Source of the DNA: DATJJW01 sp035491935 | GTDB taxonomy: Bacteria > Pseudomonadota > Alphaproteobacteria > ATCC43930 > CGMCC-115725 | Direction of reading: 5' to 3' | DNA: 40,159 bases | Assembly (NCBI GenBank): GCA_035491935.1 | Contig: DATJJW010000228.1 | Span: 1 to 40,159 of the forward strand | In this document: in pieces, positions 16,419-24,858 of the stretch | Position numbering within the stretch: position 1 is the first letter of the stretch | How the letters are laid out: the number at the start of each line of letters is the position of its first letter | Made by a program: the position numbers and the translations under genes | Notes under the pieces: generated by a model | The model's database searches: none | Seen by the model: the letters and a program-made list of their open reading frames with translations, nothing else | Told to the model about the DNA's origin: nothing

Positions 16419-17681
16419 CGTCGGAACGATGCGAACCGTCCGCCGGGTCAGGTGGTTGTAGATGGCGCCCAACGCCAGGACGGCCGCTGTGGCCAGGAAC
16501 ACCGTGCGCAAGCCGATATGGGCACCGACCAGCCCGCCCAGGCTTGGGCCCGCGACCAGACCCACGAATTGCGCCGAGATGCTGTAGCCCAGGATGGTGC
16601 CGACGACATGCTCCGGCACGTTGTGGCGGATGACGGCGGAGATGCAGGGCAAGAGACCACCCATCGCCATGCCCTGCAGGAGGCGCAGCAAAATCAGTTG
16701 CCAGCCGGCCGTGACGAAGGCTTGCGGCACCAGCAGCAGCGCCGCTGCCGAGAGACAACCGATAATCACGCCCCAATGGCCGATGCGGTCGGCCAGCTTG
16801 CCCAGCCGCGGCGCCGACAGGATCGCGCCCAGCGCCGCCGCCGACATGATCAGCCCGGCCACGAAGGTGACGTTGGCGCCGGGCGAGATCTGGCCGACAT
16901 AAAGGGTGATGATCGGCTCGATCGACATATTGGCGGTCGTGACCAGAACACCGCTGACCAGCATGGCGATGATCGGCCTTTTGTCCGGCACGGCGCGCCA
17001 GCCGCCACTTTCCTTGCGCGCGCGTCGTTGCGCGGCGCTGCGCGGCGCCTCCCGGATCAGCGCCACGGTGAGCAGGAAGGCCACCATGATGGTGGCGCCC
17101 GAGATGAAGAAGGTCTCGCGGATGCCGATCAGCGGCGGCAGCACCCCGCCGACCAGCGGCCCGACCAGTCCGCCCGCGGTGATGCCCGAGGACAGCACGC
17201 CCAAGGCCCAGCCAGCGCGCGCCTTGGGCGTCTGGGTCGCGACGAAGACGGTGGCGCTGGACGAATATCCCCCCAGGAACCCGGCCAACAGGCGCAGCGC
17301 CACCAACTGCCAGACGGCATGCGCCATGCCCATCAGCGACATGGCAATGGCCATGCCCAGGCTGGCGCGGATCAGCATCGGCCGCCGGCCATAGCGGTCG
17401 GCGAGCCAGCCCCAGAGCGGCGAGACCAATCCGGCGGCAAAGAAGGTCGCCCCGAAGGCCACCGCCGACCATAGCGTGATGGCGGCGTGGTCGGTGACGC
17501 CCAGCTCCTGGATATAGACCGGCAGGAACGGCACCAGCAGCGTCATCGAGACGAGCGTGGTGAAGGAGCCGAAGAAACAGATCGCCAGGTTGCGCCGCCA
17601 ATGCGGCTCGTCCGGCGGATTGGGCTGCGGGTTCGGCGTGGCCGCTACGACCGGTGTCTCGGGGGTTGTGACCTCGTCCAT
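16410..17681 (-). CDS. MFS efflux transporter (DHA1, MdtG-like)
   Basis: 423 residues, 12 membrane helices. After a 28-residue Pro-rich cytoplasmic N-terminus come helix 1 (NLAICFFGSFTTLVSMTLLV), the motif A loop WGWLADRYGRRPMLIR, helix 4 with RLLAGFLGGYSSSATVFVA, and helix 5 GLVGPLVGGVLPPLIG (motif C of antiporters). A second motif A copy, LGKLADRIGHWGVI, opens the C-terminal half. This fits drug:proton antiporters of the DHA1 group such as MdtG. Substrate unknown. It lies 82 bp downstream of the HD-domain gene on the same strand and converges on the sirtuin gene. Confidence 0.9.
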   Translation of the reverse strand: MDEVTTPETPVVAATPNPQPNPPDEPHWRRNLAICFFGSFTTLVSMTLLVPFLPVYIQELGVTDHAAITLWSAVAFGATFFAAGLVSPLWGWLADRYGRRPMLIRASLGMAIAMSLMGMAHAVWQLVALRLLAGFLGGYSSSATVFVATQTPKARAGWALGVLSSGITAGGLVGPLVGGVLPPLIGIRETFFISGATIMVAFLLTVALIREAPRSAAQRRARKESGGWRAVPDKRPIIAMLVSGVLVTTANMSIEPIITLYVGQISPGANVTFVAGLIMSAAALGAILSAPRLGKLADRIGHWGVIIGCLSAAALLLVPQAFVTAGWQLILLRLLQGMAMGGLLPCISAVIRHNVPEHVVGTILGYSISAQFVGLVAGPSLGGLVGAHIGLRTVFLATAAVLALGAIYNHLTRRTVRIVPTLQ

Positions 17682-17763
17682 GCCCGAATATTACTTTGGG
17701 ACCGAACCATTGTGAATAGGCTTTGTCGTCCACCCACCGTTGCACCGGCCGCAGCGAACCGGG

Positions 17764-18405
17764 TCAGCCCTTCCAGTAGGAATTGCGGATGACCGAACAG
17801 AAATTGCCGCGATGGAAATGCGGGTCCTTGTCGGCCAGGACATCGGCCTTCACATTGCCGAAGGTCGTGCCGGGCTTGTGCTTGATGCCGTTGTAGAAGG
17901 CCTGGATGATGTCCTCCTTGAAGCGCTCGGGGCGCGGGTGGGCCTGGACCACCGCCTCGCGCAGCACGTCCGGATATTGCTCATAGGCCAGCCCCAGCAC
18001 GTCCATCTCGACCCCGGCGGTGACCAACGCCACGATGGGGTGCATGTGCTCCGGAATGCCCGGCGTGGTATGCAGTGCGATGGCGGTCCACACCGTGTCG
18101 ATATCCGACTGGCTGATGCCGTGGGCGCGCATGAAGTCGCGCGCCGCATTGGCGCCATCGACCTCGAAGCGCAGGTCCTGGCTGCTGTGCCGCGTCGTCA
18201 GCCCCATGTCGTGGAACATGGTGCCGATATAGAGCAGCTCCCGATCGAAAGCGAGGCCGCGCCGGATACCGGCCAGCGCGCCGAAGTAATAGACCCGGCT
18301 GGAATGATGGAACAGCAGGTCGGATTCAGTATCGCGCACCAGCGCCGTAACCTCACGCGCCAGCTTGCTGTCGGGGATACTAACCCCGCCGATCTCGATC
18401 GCCAT
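17764..18405 (-). CDS. HD-domain hydrolase, cyanamide hydratase-like
   Basis: 213-residue HD-superfamily metal-dependent protein. The putative metal ligands are visible: His33/34, the HD pair His65-Asp66 in TMFHDMGLT, His112 in IALHTTPG and a later Asp in AGVEMDVLGL. The HSSRVYYFGALAGIRRGL and LRFEVDGANAARDF segments match the cyanamide hydratase-like HD group, which hydrates cyanamide-type nitriles to urea-type products; real substrates are mostly unassigned. It is divergently transcribed from a GlxA-type regulator, a likely controlling gene. The length is normal for this group. Confidence 0.8.
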   Translation of the reverse strand: MAIEIGGVSIPDSKLAREVTALVRDTESDLLFHHSSRVYYFGALAGIRRGLAFDRELLYIGTMFHDMGLTTRHSSQDLRFEVDGANAARDFMRAHGISQSDIDTVWTAIALHTTPGIPEHMHPIVALVTAGVEMDVLGLAYEQYPDVLREAVVQAHPRPERFKEDIIQAFYNGIKHKPGTTFGNVKADVLADKDPHFHRGNFCSVIRNSYWKG

Positions 18406-18469
18406 GGAATGACCTCCTTGGAAAGCACCCTGAGGCCTTCAGCATCTTCCTCCCCGCTTCTGTCCTCAA

Positions 18470-18499
18470 TTGACTTAATACGTCTATTTCAGCCATTAT
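18470..18499 (+). promoter_or_regulatory. Candidate sigma-70 promoter for the GlxA-type regulator
   Basis: TTGACT (18470-18475), 18-bp spacer, CATTAT (18494-18499). The predicted start of transcription falls about 20 nt before the TTG start codon at 18527. The surrounding 109-bp gap is the least GC-rich stretch nearby and must serve both divergent genes. Confidence 0.45.
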
Positions 18500-18526
18500 C
18501 GGCGCCAACCTGCCATGGAGGCGGTC

Positions 18527-19549
18527 TTGACGCGACGTATCGTGCTGCTAGCCCCGCCGGGCTTCCAATTGCTGGATGTCTCCGGCCCGCTCGACGTGTT
18601 CTCCGAAGCGAATGCGCAAGCAGGCGAGAAGGTCTATGCGCTGGAGCTGGCCGCGCTGCACAAGCTGGCCCTGCCCAGCTCCTCAGGCATCGCCATGATG
18701 CCGGATATCGCCATCGGCGATGTCATGCTCGACGGCATCGACACGCTGTTGGTTTCGGGCGCGCCCAAGGCGGCGGAGACAAAACCGGACAGCCGTCTGA
18801 CCCGCTGGCTGCTGGATGCCGCGCCCAGGGCTCGACGCTTCGGCTCGATCTGCAGCGGTGCCTTCTTCCTCGCCGCGACCGGGCTGCTCGACCAGCGGCG
18901 GATCACGACGCATTGGGCCGTGGCCGACCGGCTGGTGGCGGCCTATCCCGCCATCATCGTCGAACGCGACGCCATCCATGTGCGCGATGGCAGGCTGCGC
19001 ACCGCGGCAGGCGTCACCGCCGGCCTGGATCTGGCGCTGTCGCTGGTCGAGGAGGATCTGGGTCGCGAGATCGCCATGGATGTTGCGGCCCAGCTCGTCA
19101 TGTATTTCCGCCGTCCGGGCGGCCAGATGCAGTTCAGCCGCACACCGTTCAGCCGTGGCGGCGATGCCGTACCCGGCGGCCGCTCCGTGCTGCAGGAGAT
19201 CCAGCGCTGGGTGACGGCGAATCCCGGCGACAGGCACGACGTGCCGTCACTGGCGGCCCGCGCCGGCATGAGCGCCCGGCATTTCTCGCGGCTGTTCCAT
19301 GTCGAGATCGGCGTCACTCCGGCCGCCTGGGTCGAAGCCACCCGGGTCGCGGTGGCACGCCGCCTGCTGGAGGATGGCGCCGAGGCACCGAAACAGGTGG
19401 CGCGCCATTGCGGCTTCGCCAATGCCGATGTGTTGCGCCGCGCCTTCCTGCGCCATGTCGGCGTGACCCCGGCCGAATACCGGCGCCGCTTCGCCCATAG
19501 CCTTGACATACGCGGAAGCGATGCAAGCCGTTCCAACGATGGGGCTTAG
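18527..19549 (+). CDS. GlxA-family transcriptional regulator (DJ-1/PfpI + AraC HTH)
   Basis: About 340 residues. The N-terminal class I glutamine amidotransferase-like DJ-1/PfpI domain runs from RRIVLLAPPGFQLLDVSGPLDVF to about residue 190, with a Cys in the nucleophile elbow (SICSGAFFLA). The C-terminal AraC double helix-turn-helix spans about 215-320: LAARAGMSARHFSRLFHVEI and QVARHCGFANADVLRRAFLR. Start set at TTG 18527, because GGAGG lies 5 nt upstream of it; an in-frame ATG at 18515 would overlap that site. Such regulators usually sense small nitrogenous molecules and control the divergent neighbour, here the HD hydrolase. The stop overlaps the convergent phosphoesterase by 4 bp. Confidence 0.9.
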   Translation: MTRRIVLLAPPGFQLLDVSGPLDVFSEANAQAGEKVYALELAALHKLALPSSSGIAMMPDIAIGDVMLDGIDTLLVSGAPKAAETKPDSRLTRWLLDAAPRARRFGSICSGAFFLAATGLLDQRRITTHWAVADRLVAAYPAIIVERDAIHVRDGRLRTAAGVTAGLDLALSLVEEDLGREIAMDVAAQLVMYFRRPGGQMQFSRTPFSRGGDAVPGGRSVLQEIQRWVTANPGDRHDVPSLAARAGMSARHFSRLFHVEIGVTPAAWVEATRVAVARRLLEDGAEAPKQVARHCGFANADVLRRAFLRHVGVTPAEYRRRFAHSLDIRGSDASRSNDGA

Positions 19550-20004
19550 GATAAGGCCACCAGCGCCGCCTGGGCGCGGTCGGCCTCGACCGTCAGCCGC
19601 GCCAGGGTGATCGGCAGGCGGAAGCGCCGCGGTCCGGCACTGCCCGGATTGACCAGCAATAGTCCGTCTTCTTCCCGGATGGCAGGCTGGTGCGAATGTC
19701 CCGAGATGACCACCCGGCAACGGGGATCGAGCCCCGCGCGATCGAGCGTAGCCAGATCGTGGATCACATGCATGACGATACCGTCGACCTCGACGGTGGC
19801 GGTCAGCGGCAGCGCCGCAGCCCAATCGCCAGTATCGACGTTGCCGCGCACCGCCGTGACCGGCGCAATCTCGGCCAGTCGGGCCAGTATTTCGGGCCTG
19901 CCGATATCACCGGCATGGATGATGCGCCCGCAACCGCCGAGCGCTGCCGCCGCCTCCGGCCGCAGCAGCCCATGGGTATCCGATATCAGCCCGATGACCG
20001 GCAT
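19546..20004 (-). CDS. YfcE/MJ0936-type metallophosphoesterase
   Basis: 152 residues from ATG 20004 (MPVIGLISDTHGLLRPEA). All calcineurin-like metal motifs are present: SDTHG, HAGDIG, GNVD, HVIHD and GHSH, followed by LLVNPGSAGPRR, typical of the YfcE/Vps29-like small phosphodiesterases. Substrates in this group range from cyclic nucleotides to phosphodiester surrogates, so the physiological role is open. The start codon overlaps the stop of the upstream gene as TAATG, implying translational coupling. Confidence 0.92.
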   Translation of the reverse strand: MPVIGLISDTHGLLRPEAAAALGGCGRIIHAGDIGRPEILARLAEIAPVTAVRGNVDTGDWAAALPLTATVEVDGIVMHVIHDLATLDRAGLDPRCRVVISGHSHQPAIREEDGLLLVNPGSAGPRRFRLPITLARLTVEADRAQAALVALS

Positions 20005-20438
20005 TACCGCCGCCTCGGCTGAAGCGGTGCGGCCAAAATCGCGCGCGGCTGCGGAAAATTGAGGCCGGCATGGCGCGGACTTGGGTTCCGCACGCTGGAT
20101 GGGCGCCCGTCCCTGCGCATACGCGTGCAAGCCTCCTTCCATGACGGAAGCCCGGCCTCCTCTCGATCCCAATGGACGACCGAGGCCTCGTCGCACCAGT
20201 CCAAAAGCCGCGGCATCACGGTCATATGGGCGCCGCTGGTCATGTAGCCGCGCATGCTTTCCTGGCCGTCCCAAGCCGTCAACGTCCAGAATGTCCAGGC
20301 GCGATCGGGCAGCACGGCACCTTCGATGAAGCCTGGCGCGGAAAGAATCTGACGTCGCGCGCGCAGGAAATGAAGGGCAAAAGCCGGCAGAAATCGGATG
20401 GACCGAACCCTCAGCCGGGTCACGCTGACGAGTGGCAT
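20004..20438 (-). CDS. Small monooxygenase-like (DUF3291/ABM-fold) protein
   Basis: 144 residues from ATG 20438, with GGAGAG 8 nt upstream. The sequence MPLVSVTRLRVRSIRFLPAF, then AWTFWTLTAWDGQESMRGYMTSGAHMTVMPRL and CDEASVVHWD, has the layout of dimeric alpha+beta-barrel proteins of the DUF3291/antibiotic-biosynthesis-monooxygenase type: a Trp-rich central strand, then a helix with a conserved His. The C-terminal 45 residues are basic and probably disordered. Its stop shares a base with the phosphoesterase start (TAATG), so the two form an operon. Catalysis is not demonstrated by motif. Confidence 0.68.
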   Translation of the reverse strand: MPLVSVTRLRVRSIRFLPAFALHFLRARRQILSAPGFIEGAVLPDRAWTFWTLTAWDGQESMRGYMTSGAHMTVMPRLLDWCDEASVVHWDREEAGLPSWKEACTRMRRDGRPSSVRNPSPRHAGLNFPQPRAILAAPLQPRRR

Positions 20439-20681
20439 TGGCTTTCTCTCCGACAGATAAAAACATGCTGCAGTGTGTCTCATGTGACGACAGCGCTATA
20501 TTTTGTGGCTTTTGCCGCATTTCTCATTTGCAGCGGGCACCCGAATCATGGCAGGCATCGCGGAAAGCAGTCCGTACCTCATGCCACTTCGATAACCGCT
20601 TGTTCATCTCGCAGGTCGATCATGGGGACCAGAGACAACCGCACCACCCAGGTGCGTAGAAGAGACCACTGGGATAAACGC

Positions 20682-20879
20682 ATGGACGGATTTACCTCTA
20701 TCAGCTTCGAAGCGCTGCACCCGGAAATCGTATCGCGAGACGGTGACAAACGGATCGGCACGCTGCGCGGTATCTATGGCTCCACCTTCGCCGAGGGTTT
20801 CGACGATACGCCCTTTCTGTCGCAGATCCTGTGGGGCCTGGACGAACAGTCGAAGCAGCGTTTGCTGGAATCCCTTTAA
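20682..20879 (+). CDS. Small conserved-looking hypothetical protein (65 aa)
   Basis: 65 residues from ATG 20682, acidic, with a protein-like composition: FTSISFEALHPEIV, then GTLRGIYGSTFAEGFDD and ILWGLDEQSKQRLLESL. It resembles short alphaproteobacterial proteins with an 'IYG-x-FA-x-G' phrase and a C-terminal 'LDE-S-x-x-L-L' helix, but I cannot name it. A strong intrinsic terminator starts 16 bp after the stop, which supports a real, separately transcribed gene. An upstream in-frame ATG at 20622 would add a basic 20-residue leader. No strong Shine-Dalgarno is seen for either start. Confidence 0.55.
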   Translation: MDGFTSISFEALHPEIVSRDGDKRIGTLRGIYGSTFAEGFDDTPFLSQILWGLDEQSKQRLLESL

Positions 20880-20894
20880 GGTCAGGCTGATCAT

Positions 20895-20923
20895 CGCCCC
20901 CTGGGTATCTCGGGGGCGTCTTT
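20895..20923 (+). terminator. Intrinsic terminator after the 65-aa gene
   Basis: CGCCCCC (20895-20901) pairs with GGGGGCG (20912-20918) around a 10-nt loop, directly followed by TCTTTC. G/C-only stem plus a short T run: a good Rho-independent terminator. Confidence 0.85.
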
Positions 20924-21080
20924 CAATACCACCCGCCGCATGTCCTCCGCGACATAACCGCGCTTGAACGGGTGGCTTATCGGGCGACACTTCCCCTCAA
21001 AGACAGGGCGAGGCAGAACGGATAGCCGTCCGGCGATCTGTTCGCGTCAGCCTGCTTGCTGGCGGAGGAGTCCGGATTCC

Positions 21081-22451
21081 ATGACGACGCATACGGCATC
21101 CGGCCCCGGCCCTGCGACGAAGCGGAACATCGTCTCCTTCTTCGTGGCGCTGTTCGAGCGCTTCATGCCCGACCCCTTCGCGCTTGCCATCCTGCTGACC
21201 CTGGTGGTCGGCATCCTGGCCGTGGCGTTCGCCCCGCATGCCGATGCCCGCACGCTGCTGAATTCCTGGTTCAGCGGGATGTTCAACATCCTGGCCTTCG
21301 GCTTCCAGATGATCCTGATCCTGGCAACCGGCCATGCGCTGGCGACGGCACCTGCGGTCCGGCGCCTATTGCGCGCCCTGGTCTCGGCCGTTGCCTCCCC
21401 CGCCCAGGCTGCGGTCCTCGTCTTCGTCGTCGTCGGCATCGCCGCATATCTCAACTGGGGCCTGGGGCTCGTGGTCGGCGCCTTTCTCGCCCGCGAGATC
21501 GCCCGGCGCTTCCCGGTCGATTTCGGCTGGCTGGTCGCCGCGGCCTATTCCGCCTGGTCGATCTGCAATAGCGGATTGTCGAGTTCGATCGCCCTGTCGC
21601 AGGCCTCTCACGGCAGCTCGCTCAATATCGTCGAGAAAGAGACCGGCCACATCATGCCGCTCTCCGACAGCATCTTCACGCTCTACACCCTGCTGCCGAC
21701 GCTGCTGGTGCTGGTGGTCATGTGCGTGCTGTTCATCCTGATGCGGCCTCCCGCGAGCCAGGCAGTGCCGCTGGCCCAGGAGGAGGCACCGGTGGCGTCG
21801 GAGCGTGTGCGCACGGGCACCAGCGTCGCCCATTGGCTCGAATCCTCGCCGCTCGGCACGATCCTGATCGTCATCGCCGGTGCGGCCTATCTCGCCCTCG
21901 ACTGGCAGAAATCCGGCTTCTCGCTCGAGCTCAACACGCTGATCCTCTTATTCCTGCTGGTCGGCATGGCGCTGCAGGGCACGCCCATTGCCTACGCCAC
22001 CGCGATCCGCGAGGCGGCGCGCCAGACCGGCTCGATCCTGCTGCAATTCCCGTTCTATGGCGGCATCATGGGCATCATGATCGGGACAGGTTTGGCCGGA
22101 GAGATCTCGAAATTCTTCACCACCATCGCCAATGCCGACACCCTGCCGGTATGGAGCTATGTCAGCTCGCTGATCATCACCTTGCTGGTCCCCAGCGCCG
22201 GCGGCCATTGGGCGGTACAGGGCCCGTTCGTCGTGCCGGCGACATTGGCGCTGCATGCTTCGCTGCCGGCCTCCACCATGGCGGTCGCCATGGCCGAGAA
22301 CGTCTCCAATATGATCCAGCCCTTCTGGGCGGTGCCGATCGTCGCCATCGCCGGTATCGGCATCCAGCGCGTCATGGGCTTCACCGTCGTGACGTTCCTG
22401 GTCTCGCTGGTGATCTACGGCTCGACCATCATTCTGCTGGGGCGGGTGTAG
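21081..22451 (+). CDS. AtoE-family short-chain fatty acid permease
   Basis: About 456 residues from ATG 21081, preceded by GGAGGAG. The N-terminal FVALFERFMPDPFALAILLTLV, the LLNSWFSGMFNILAFGFQMILILATGHALA block, the conserved NWGLGLVVGAFLAREIARR, SICNSGLSSSIALSQAS and the C-terminal LVPSAGGHWAVQGP with ENVSNMIQPFWAVPI are hallmarks of AtoE/TIGR00366 carriers, which take up acetoacetate and C4-C6 fatty acids. About 12 membrane helices. It stands alone, without an atoDAB cluster next to it. The C-terminus overlaps the convergent MFS gene by 23 bp. Confidence 0.93.
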   Translation: MTTHTASGPGPATKRNIVSFFVALFERFMPDPFALAILLTLVVGILAVAFAPHADARTLLNSWFSGMFNILAFGFQMILILATGHALATAPAVRRLLRALVSAVASPAQAAVLVFVVVGIAAYLNWGLGLVVGAFLAREIARRFPVDFGWLVAAAYSAWSICNSGLSSSIALSQASHGSSLNIVEKETGHIMPLSDSIFTLYTLLPTLLVLVVMCVLFILMRPPASQAVPLAQEEAPVASERVRTGTSVAHWLESSPLGTILIVIAGAAYLALDWQKSGFSLELNTLILLFLLVGMALQGTPIAYATAIREAARQTGSILLQFPFYGGIMGIMIGTGLAGEISKFFTTIANADTLPVWSYVSSLIITLLVPSAGGHWAVQGPFVVPATLALHASLPASTMAVAMAENVSNMIQPFWAVPIVAIAGIGIQRVMGFTVVTFLVSLVIYGSTIILLGRV

Positions 22452-23730
22452 GCCTGCCCTCGTCCATCCCACCCAGCAGGCGCCGCGGTACCAGTAGCAG
22501 TGCCGGCAGGATCAGCGCATAGACTGCGGTGATGGCGGCGACGCAGGCGGCAAAACCGCCATAGCGGCTATAAAGCTCGGTACCCAGCACATCGCCGAAA
22601 TGCACGATGACCGAGGCCAGCGAGGCCGAGAGCATCAACGTCGTGCCCTGCAGCCCCCGTGGGCAGGAGCGGATGATGAGGTCGAAATAAGCGGCGGACG
22701 CGACACCGCCCATCAGCCCCATGGGCACGGCGACGACGAGCGCGCCCGTGGCCGAATGGATGAACAGCAGCGGCACCATCTGCGGGATGGCGAACACCGT
22801 GCCCCAGACCAGCAGCTTGCCCAGCGTGAAACGCTGGCACAGCGCGCCGAACAGGAGGAATGTCGGCACGAAGGCACCGCTGAAGATCGCATTCCACTGC
22901 CCCCAGACCGCGTCCTTGGCGTGGAGGTCGTTCTGCAGGAAATACTGTAGCGGCGTGCTGGAGCCGGGCGCGAAATTCCACAACAGCCAGATCAGCATCG
23001 CCGGGTAGATCGGCCAATGGGCCGCCAGCCGCTTGAGGTCCCGCCAGGGATGGAGGTCGGCAGCACGCTCGGAGCGCAGATTGTCGAAGACGACCGGCGG
23101 CCGCCACGCGCCATAGGCCGCGACGAAAGCCATGAACAAGGCACCCAGCAGGAACAGCGCCCGGGCGGCATCCTGCGGCGCCAGAGCCTCCAGCCGGTCG
23201 CTGACCGCCCCGCCGAGCAGTGCCGTCGCCATGCCGAGCAACGCGCCGAAGACATTGAACACCACGCTTACCTGGCCCGACATCTCGTGCTGCTGGCCGA
23301 GCGTCGCGGTCAGCCCCTGCTGGGCACTGGCGACGAACAGCGCCGCCGAGGTCAACAGCACCGTGGCGGCGAAGATTGTCGCAGTCGAGACCGGCAGAAA
23401 GGCGAAGACGATGTAGAGTGCCGCGCCCAAGCCCCCGAACAGCATCATGAAGCCGCGATCGCCCCGCCCCAGCGGGTTCCAGATGTCGCGCGCGAAGCCG
23501 AAGACGCAGCACAGATAAGTGGGGATCGCCGCGAACAGCCGGAACTCCGCCATTTGGGGCGCCGTCATATGCAGCTTGTTCTTGAGGACGAAGCGCAGCG
23601 GAATGCCGATCACCTCGCCGCCCGGCGCGCCGATGGCGACCAGCGCCATGAGGAAGCTGAGATATGTGAGGATGCGCCAGCGGGCGGAACGGCCGAGAGG
23701 CGCGGCAGCAGGCATGTCAGTAGTCGTCAT
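22429..23730 (-). CDS. MFS transporter, folate/biopterin (BT1)-like
   Basis: About 433 residues from ATG 23730; in-frame starts exist up to 23814 and none has a good ribosome site, so the N-terminus is uncertain. Twelve hydrophobic segments. The run IPLRFVLKNKLHMTAPQMAE followed by AAIPTYLCCVFGFARDIW is reminiscent of BT1-type transporters, where a short amphipathic loop separates helices 1 and 2 and a DxxP-like loop follows helix 2. The C-terminal half has RSCPRGLQGTTLMLSASLAS. I would call it MFS confidently and BT1-like only tentatively. It ends inside the atoE 3' end. Confidence 0.75.
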   Translation of the reverse strand: MTTTDMPAAAPLGRSARWRILTYLSFLMALVAIGAPGGEVIGIPLRFVLKNKLHMTAPQMAEFRLFAAIPTYLCCVFGFARDIWNPLGRGDRGFMMLFGGLGAALYIVFAFLPVSTATIFAATVLLTSAALFVASAQQGLTATLGQQHEMSGQVSVVFNVFGALLGMATALLGGAVSDRLEALAPQDAARALFLLGALFMAFVAAYGAWRPPVVFDNLRSERAADLHPWRDLKRLAAHWPIYPAMLIWLLWNFAPGSSTPLQYFLQNDLHAKDAVWGQWNAIFSGAFVPTFLLFGALCQRFTLGKLLVWGTVFAIPQMVPLLFIHSATGALVVAVPMGLMGGVASAAYFDLIIRSCPRGLQGTTLMLSASLASVIVHFGDVLGTELYSRYGGFAACVAAITAVYALILPALLLVPRRLLGGMDEGRPTPAPAE

Positions 23731-24067
23731 GGAGGGAAGGTCGGAGCCTCGGGCGTTATGTCGCTTGAAATGAGCACAAAGGGGCGCGATTGCGAGCCCC
23801 GGCTTCGACGTCAATTAGAAACAGGTTGCGCATTCAACCCTCATAGCGGGAATATGGCCCCGCAGTGTTGCGTCTCTTCATCGATCGTCTGTTTCGGCTG
23901 GTCGTTTGCCGGACCGGCGCCGTAACGAAGACGAGAGCGCATTTTTCTCACCCAATAAAGGTATTTAGATACCATAAGCGGTCTGCAGCACCTTCTCCGG
24001 TTCATCCGAGGAAGCCTGCCAGCCGATCCGGCGATGCCAGGCACTTCGAATATCGCGAGGTTGCGCT
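23731..24067. other. 337-bp intergenic region between divergent MFS and ykgJ-type genes
   Basis: No supported gene. The stretch at 23941-23980 is AT-rich (ATTTTTCTCACCCAATAAAG) and contains the palindrome GGTAT-TTAG-ATACC (23960-23973), a plausible operator or promoter region for the gene starting at 24068. Upstream of 23940 nothing stands out. Confidence 0.5.
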
Positions 24068-24577
24068 ATGCCGACACGCCTTCCAGCCGGCCCAGTTTCC
24101 GGCCGCAGTTGTGGTACTTGCGGCGCGTGCTGCAAGGTCTTCGACATCTTCGAGCTCCGCAAGCCCGCCGGCGCCTGCTGCTTGTATTGGAGCCAGGAAA
24201 AATGTTGTGAAATCCATGACGACCGGCCGCGCGAATGCCGCTCCTTCCGCTGCTCCTGGCTTCGCGGCTATGGCGCCGAGCAGGACCGGCCGGATCTGAG
24301 CAAGGTCGTGATCGACACGGTCCCGCATCTCCCGCCGGATGCACCGGACCTGATCGTCCGGATCGCCGAGGTCGGCGTCGGTGGATTCCAGCAGGAATAC
24401 GCCCAGCGCCTGGTGCGCTCATTCATCGAGAACGGCTTCTTCGTCCTGGCGATGCATCTCGGCGGCCTTCGCGAAGTCCTGGGGCCGGCCGGCCGGCCCA
24501 TCCCGACAGATGTCCTCGTTCGGGCGAAGGCGATGGGGATGATCAATCCGCGGCAGGCGAGGCGGTCGGCTCAATAA
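24068..24577 (+). CDS. YkgJ-family cysteine cluster protein
   Basis: 169 residues. The Cys pattern C15-x2-C18-x2-C21-C22, then C37C38, C46C47, C57 and C62 is that of the YkgJ/CxxCxxCC zinc/iron-chelating family (UPF0153); the key phrase is DDRPRECRSFRCSWL. The family binds a metal cluster but no physiological role is firmly known. ATG 24068 follows GAGG at about 8 nt. The C-terminal part (residues 75-169) is ordinary alpha/beta and carries LREVLGPAGRPIPTDVLVRAKAMG. A possible small gene on the other strand overlaps its last 7 bp. Confidence 0.87.
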   Translation: MPTRLPAGPVSGRSCGTCGACCKVFDIFELRKPAGACCLYWSQEKCCEIHDDRPRECRSFRCSWLRGYGAEQDRPDLSKVVIDTVPHLPPDAPDLIVRIAEVGVGGFQQEYAQRLVRSFIENGFFVLAMHLGGLREVLGPAGRPIPTDVLVRAKAMGMINPRQARRSAQ

Positions 24578-24789
24578 GGCGGCACCTTGCGCGCCCGCTG
24601 CGCCCTGGCAGCCTCCGTCCACCAGGCGAGGTCGTCCGCGGCGCGGCCGAAGGCCTTGTCGAGTACCTGTCCAAAGCCGATTCGCGATGCATGCGCCGCC
24701 ACATGACGTCGTCCGACAATGTGACAGCACCCGATGGGCGGAATTTCCCCGAGTCGTCCTGCCCAAAAATCCGGCAAGGGACGATCCAC
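24571..24789 (-). CDS. Possible small protein (72 aa), unknown
   Basis: From GTG 24789 the frame gives PLPDFWAGRLGEIPPIGCCH and ends SRIGFGQVLDKAFGRAADDL, WWTEAARAQRARKVPPY. The distal 40 codons show strong G/C third positions and a helix-like, Trp-containing composition, unlike a random antisense frame; the region has no competing plus-strand gene. The first 30 codons are less biased and the GTG has AAGG immediately next to it rather than at normal spacing, so the true start is doubtful. The frame continues open upstream. I do not recognise the family. Confidence 0.33.
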   Translation of the reverse strand: MDRPLPDFWAGRLGEIPPIGCCHIVGRRHVAAHASRIGFGQVLDKAFGRAADDLAWWTEAARAQRARKVPPY

Positions 24790-24791
24790 CC

Positions 24792-24819
24792 TTGAAGGTG
24801 CTATATGTTGTGTTAAAAT
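24792..24819 (+). promoter_or_regulatory. Candidate sigma-70 promoter for the gene at 24859
   Basis: TTGAAG (24792-24797), 16-bp spacer, TAAAAT (24814-24819), inside a conspicuously AT-rich 40-bp stretch. The predicted transcript would start about 30 nt before ATG 24859. Confidence 0.5.
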
Positions 24820-24858
24820 GACGACATCATAACTATTCCATGAATGTTGAGGGTCGCC

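Noticed and set aside
17740..19500. 586-codon plus-strand frame across the HD and GlxA genes
   Set aside because: Runs antisense to one real gene and out of frame in another; composition is not protein-like.
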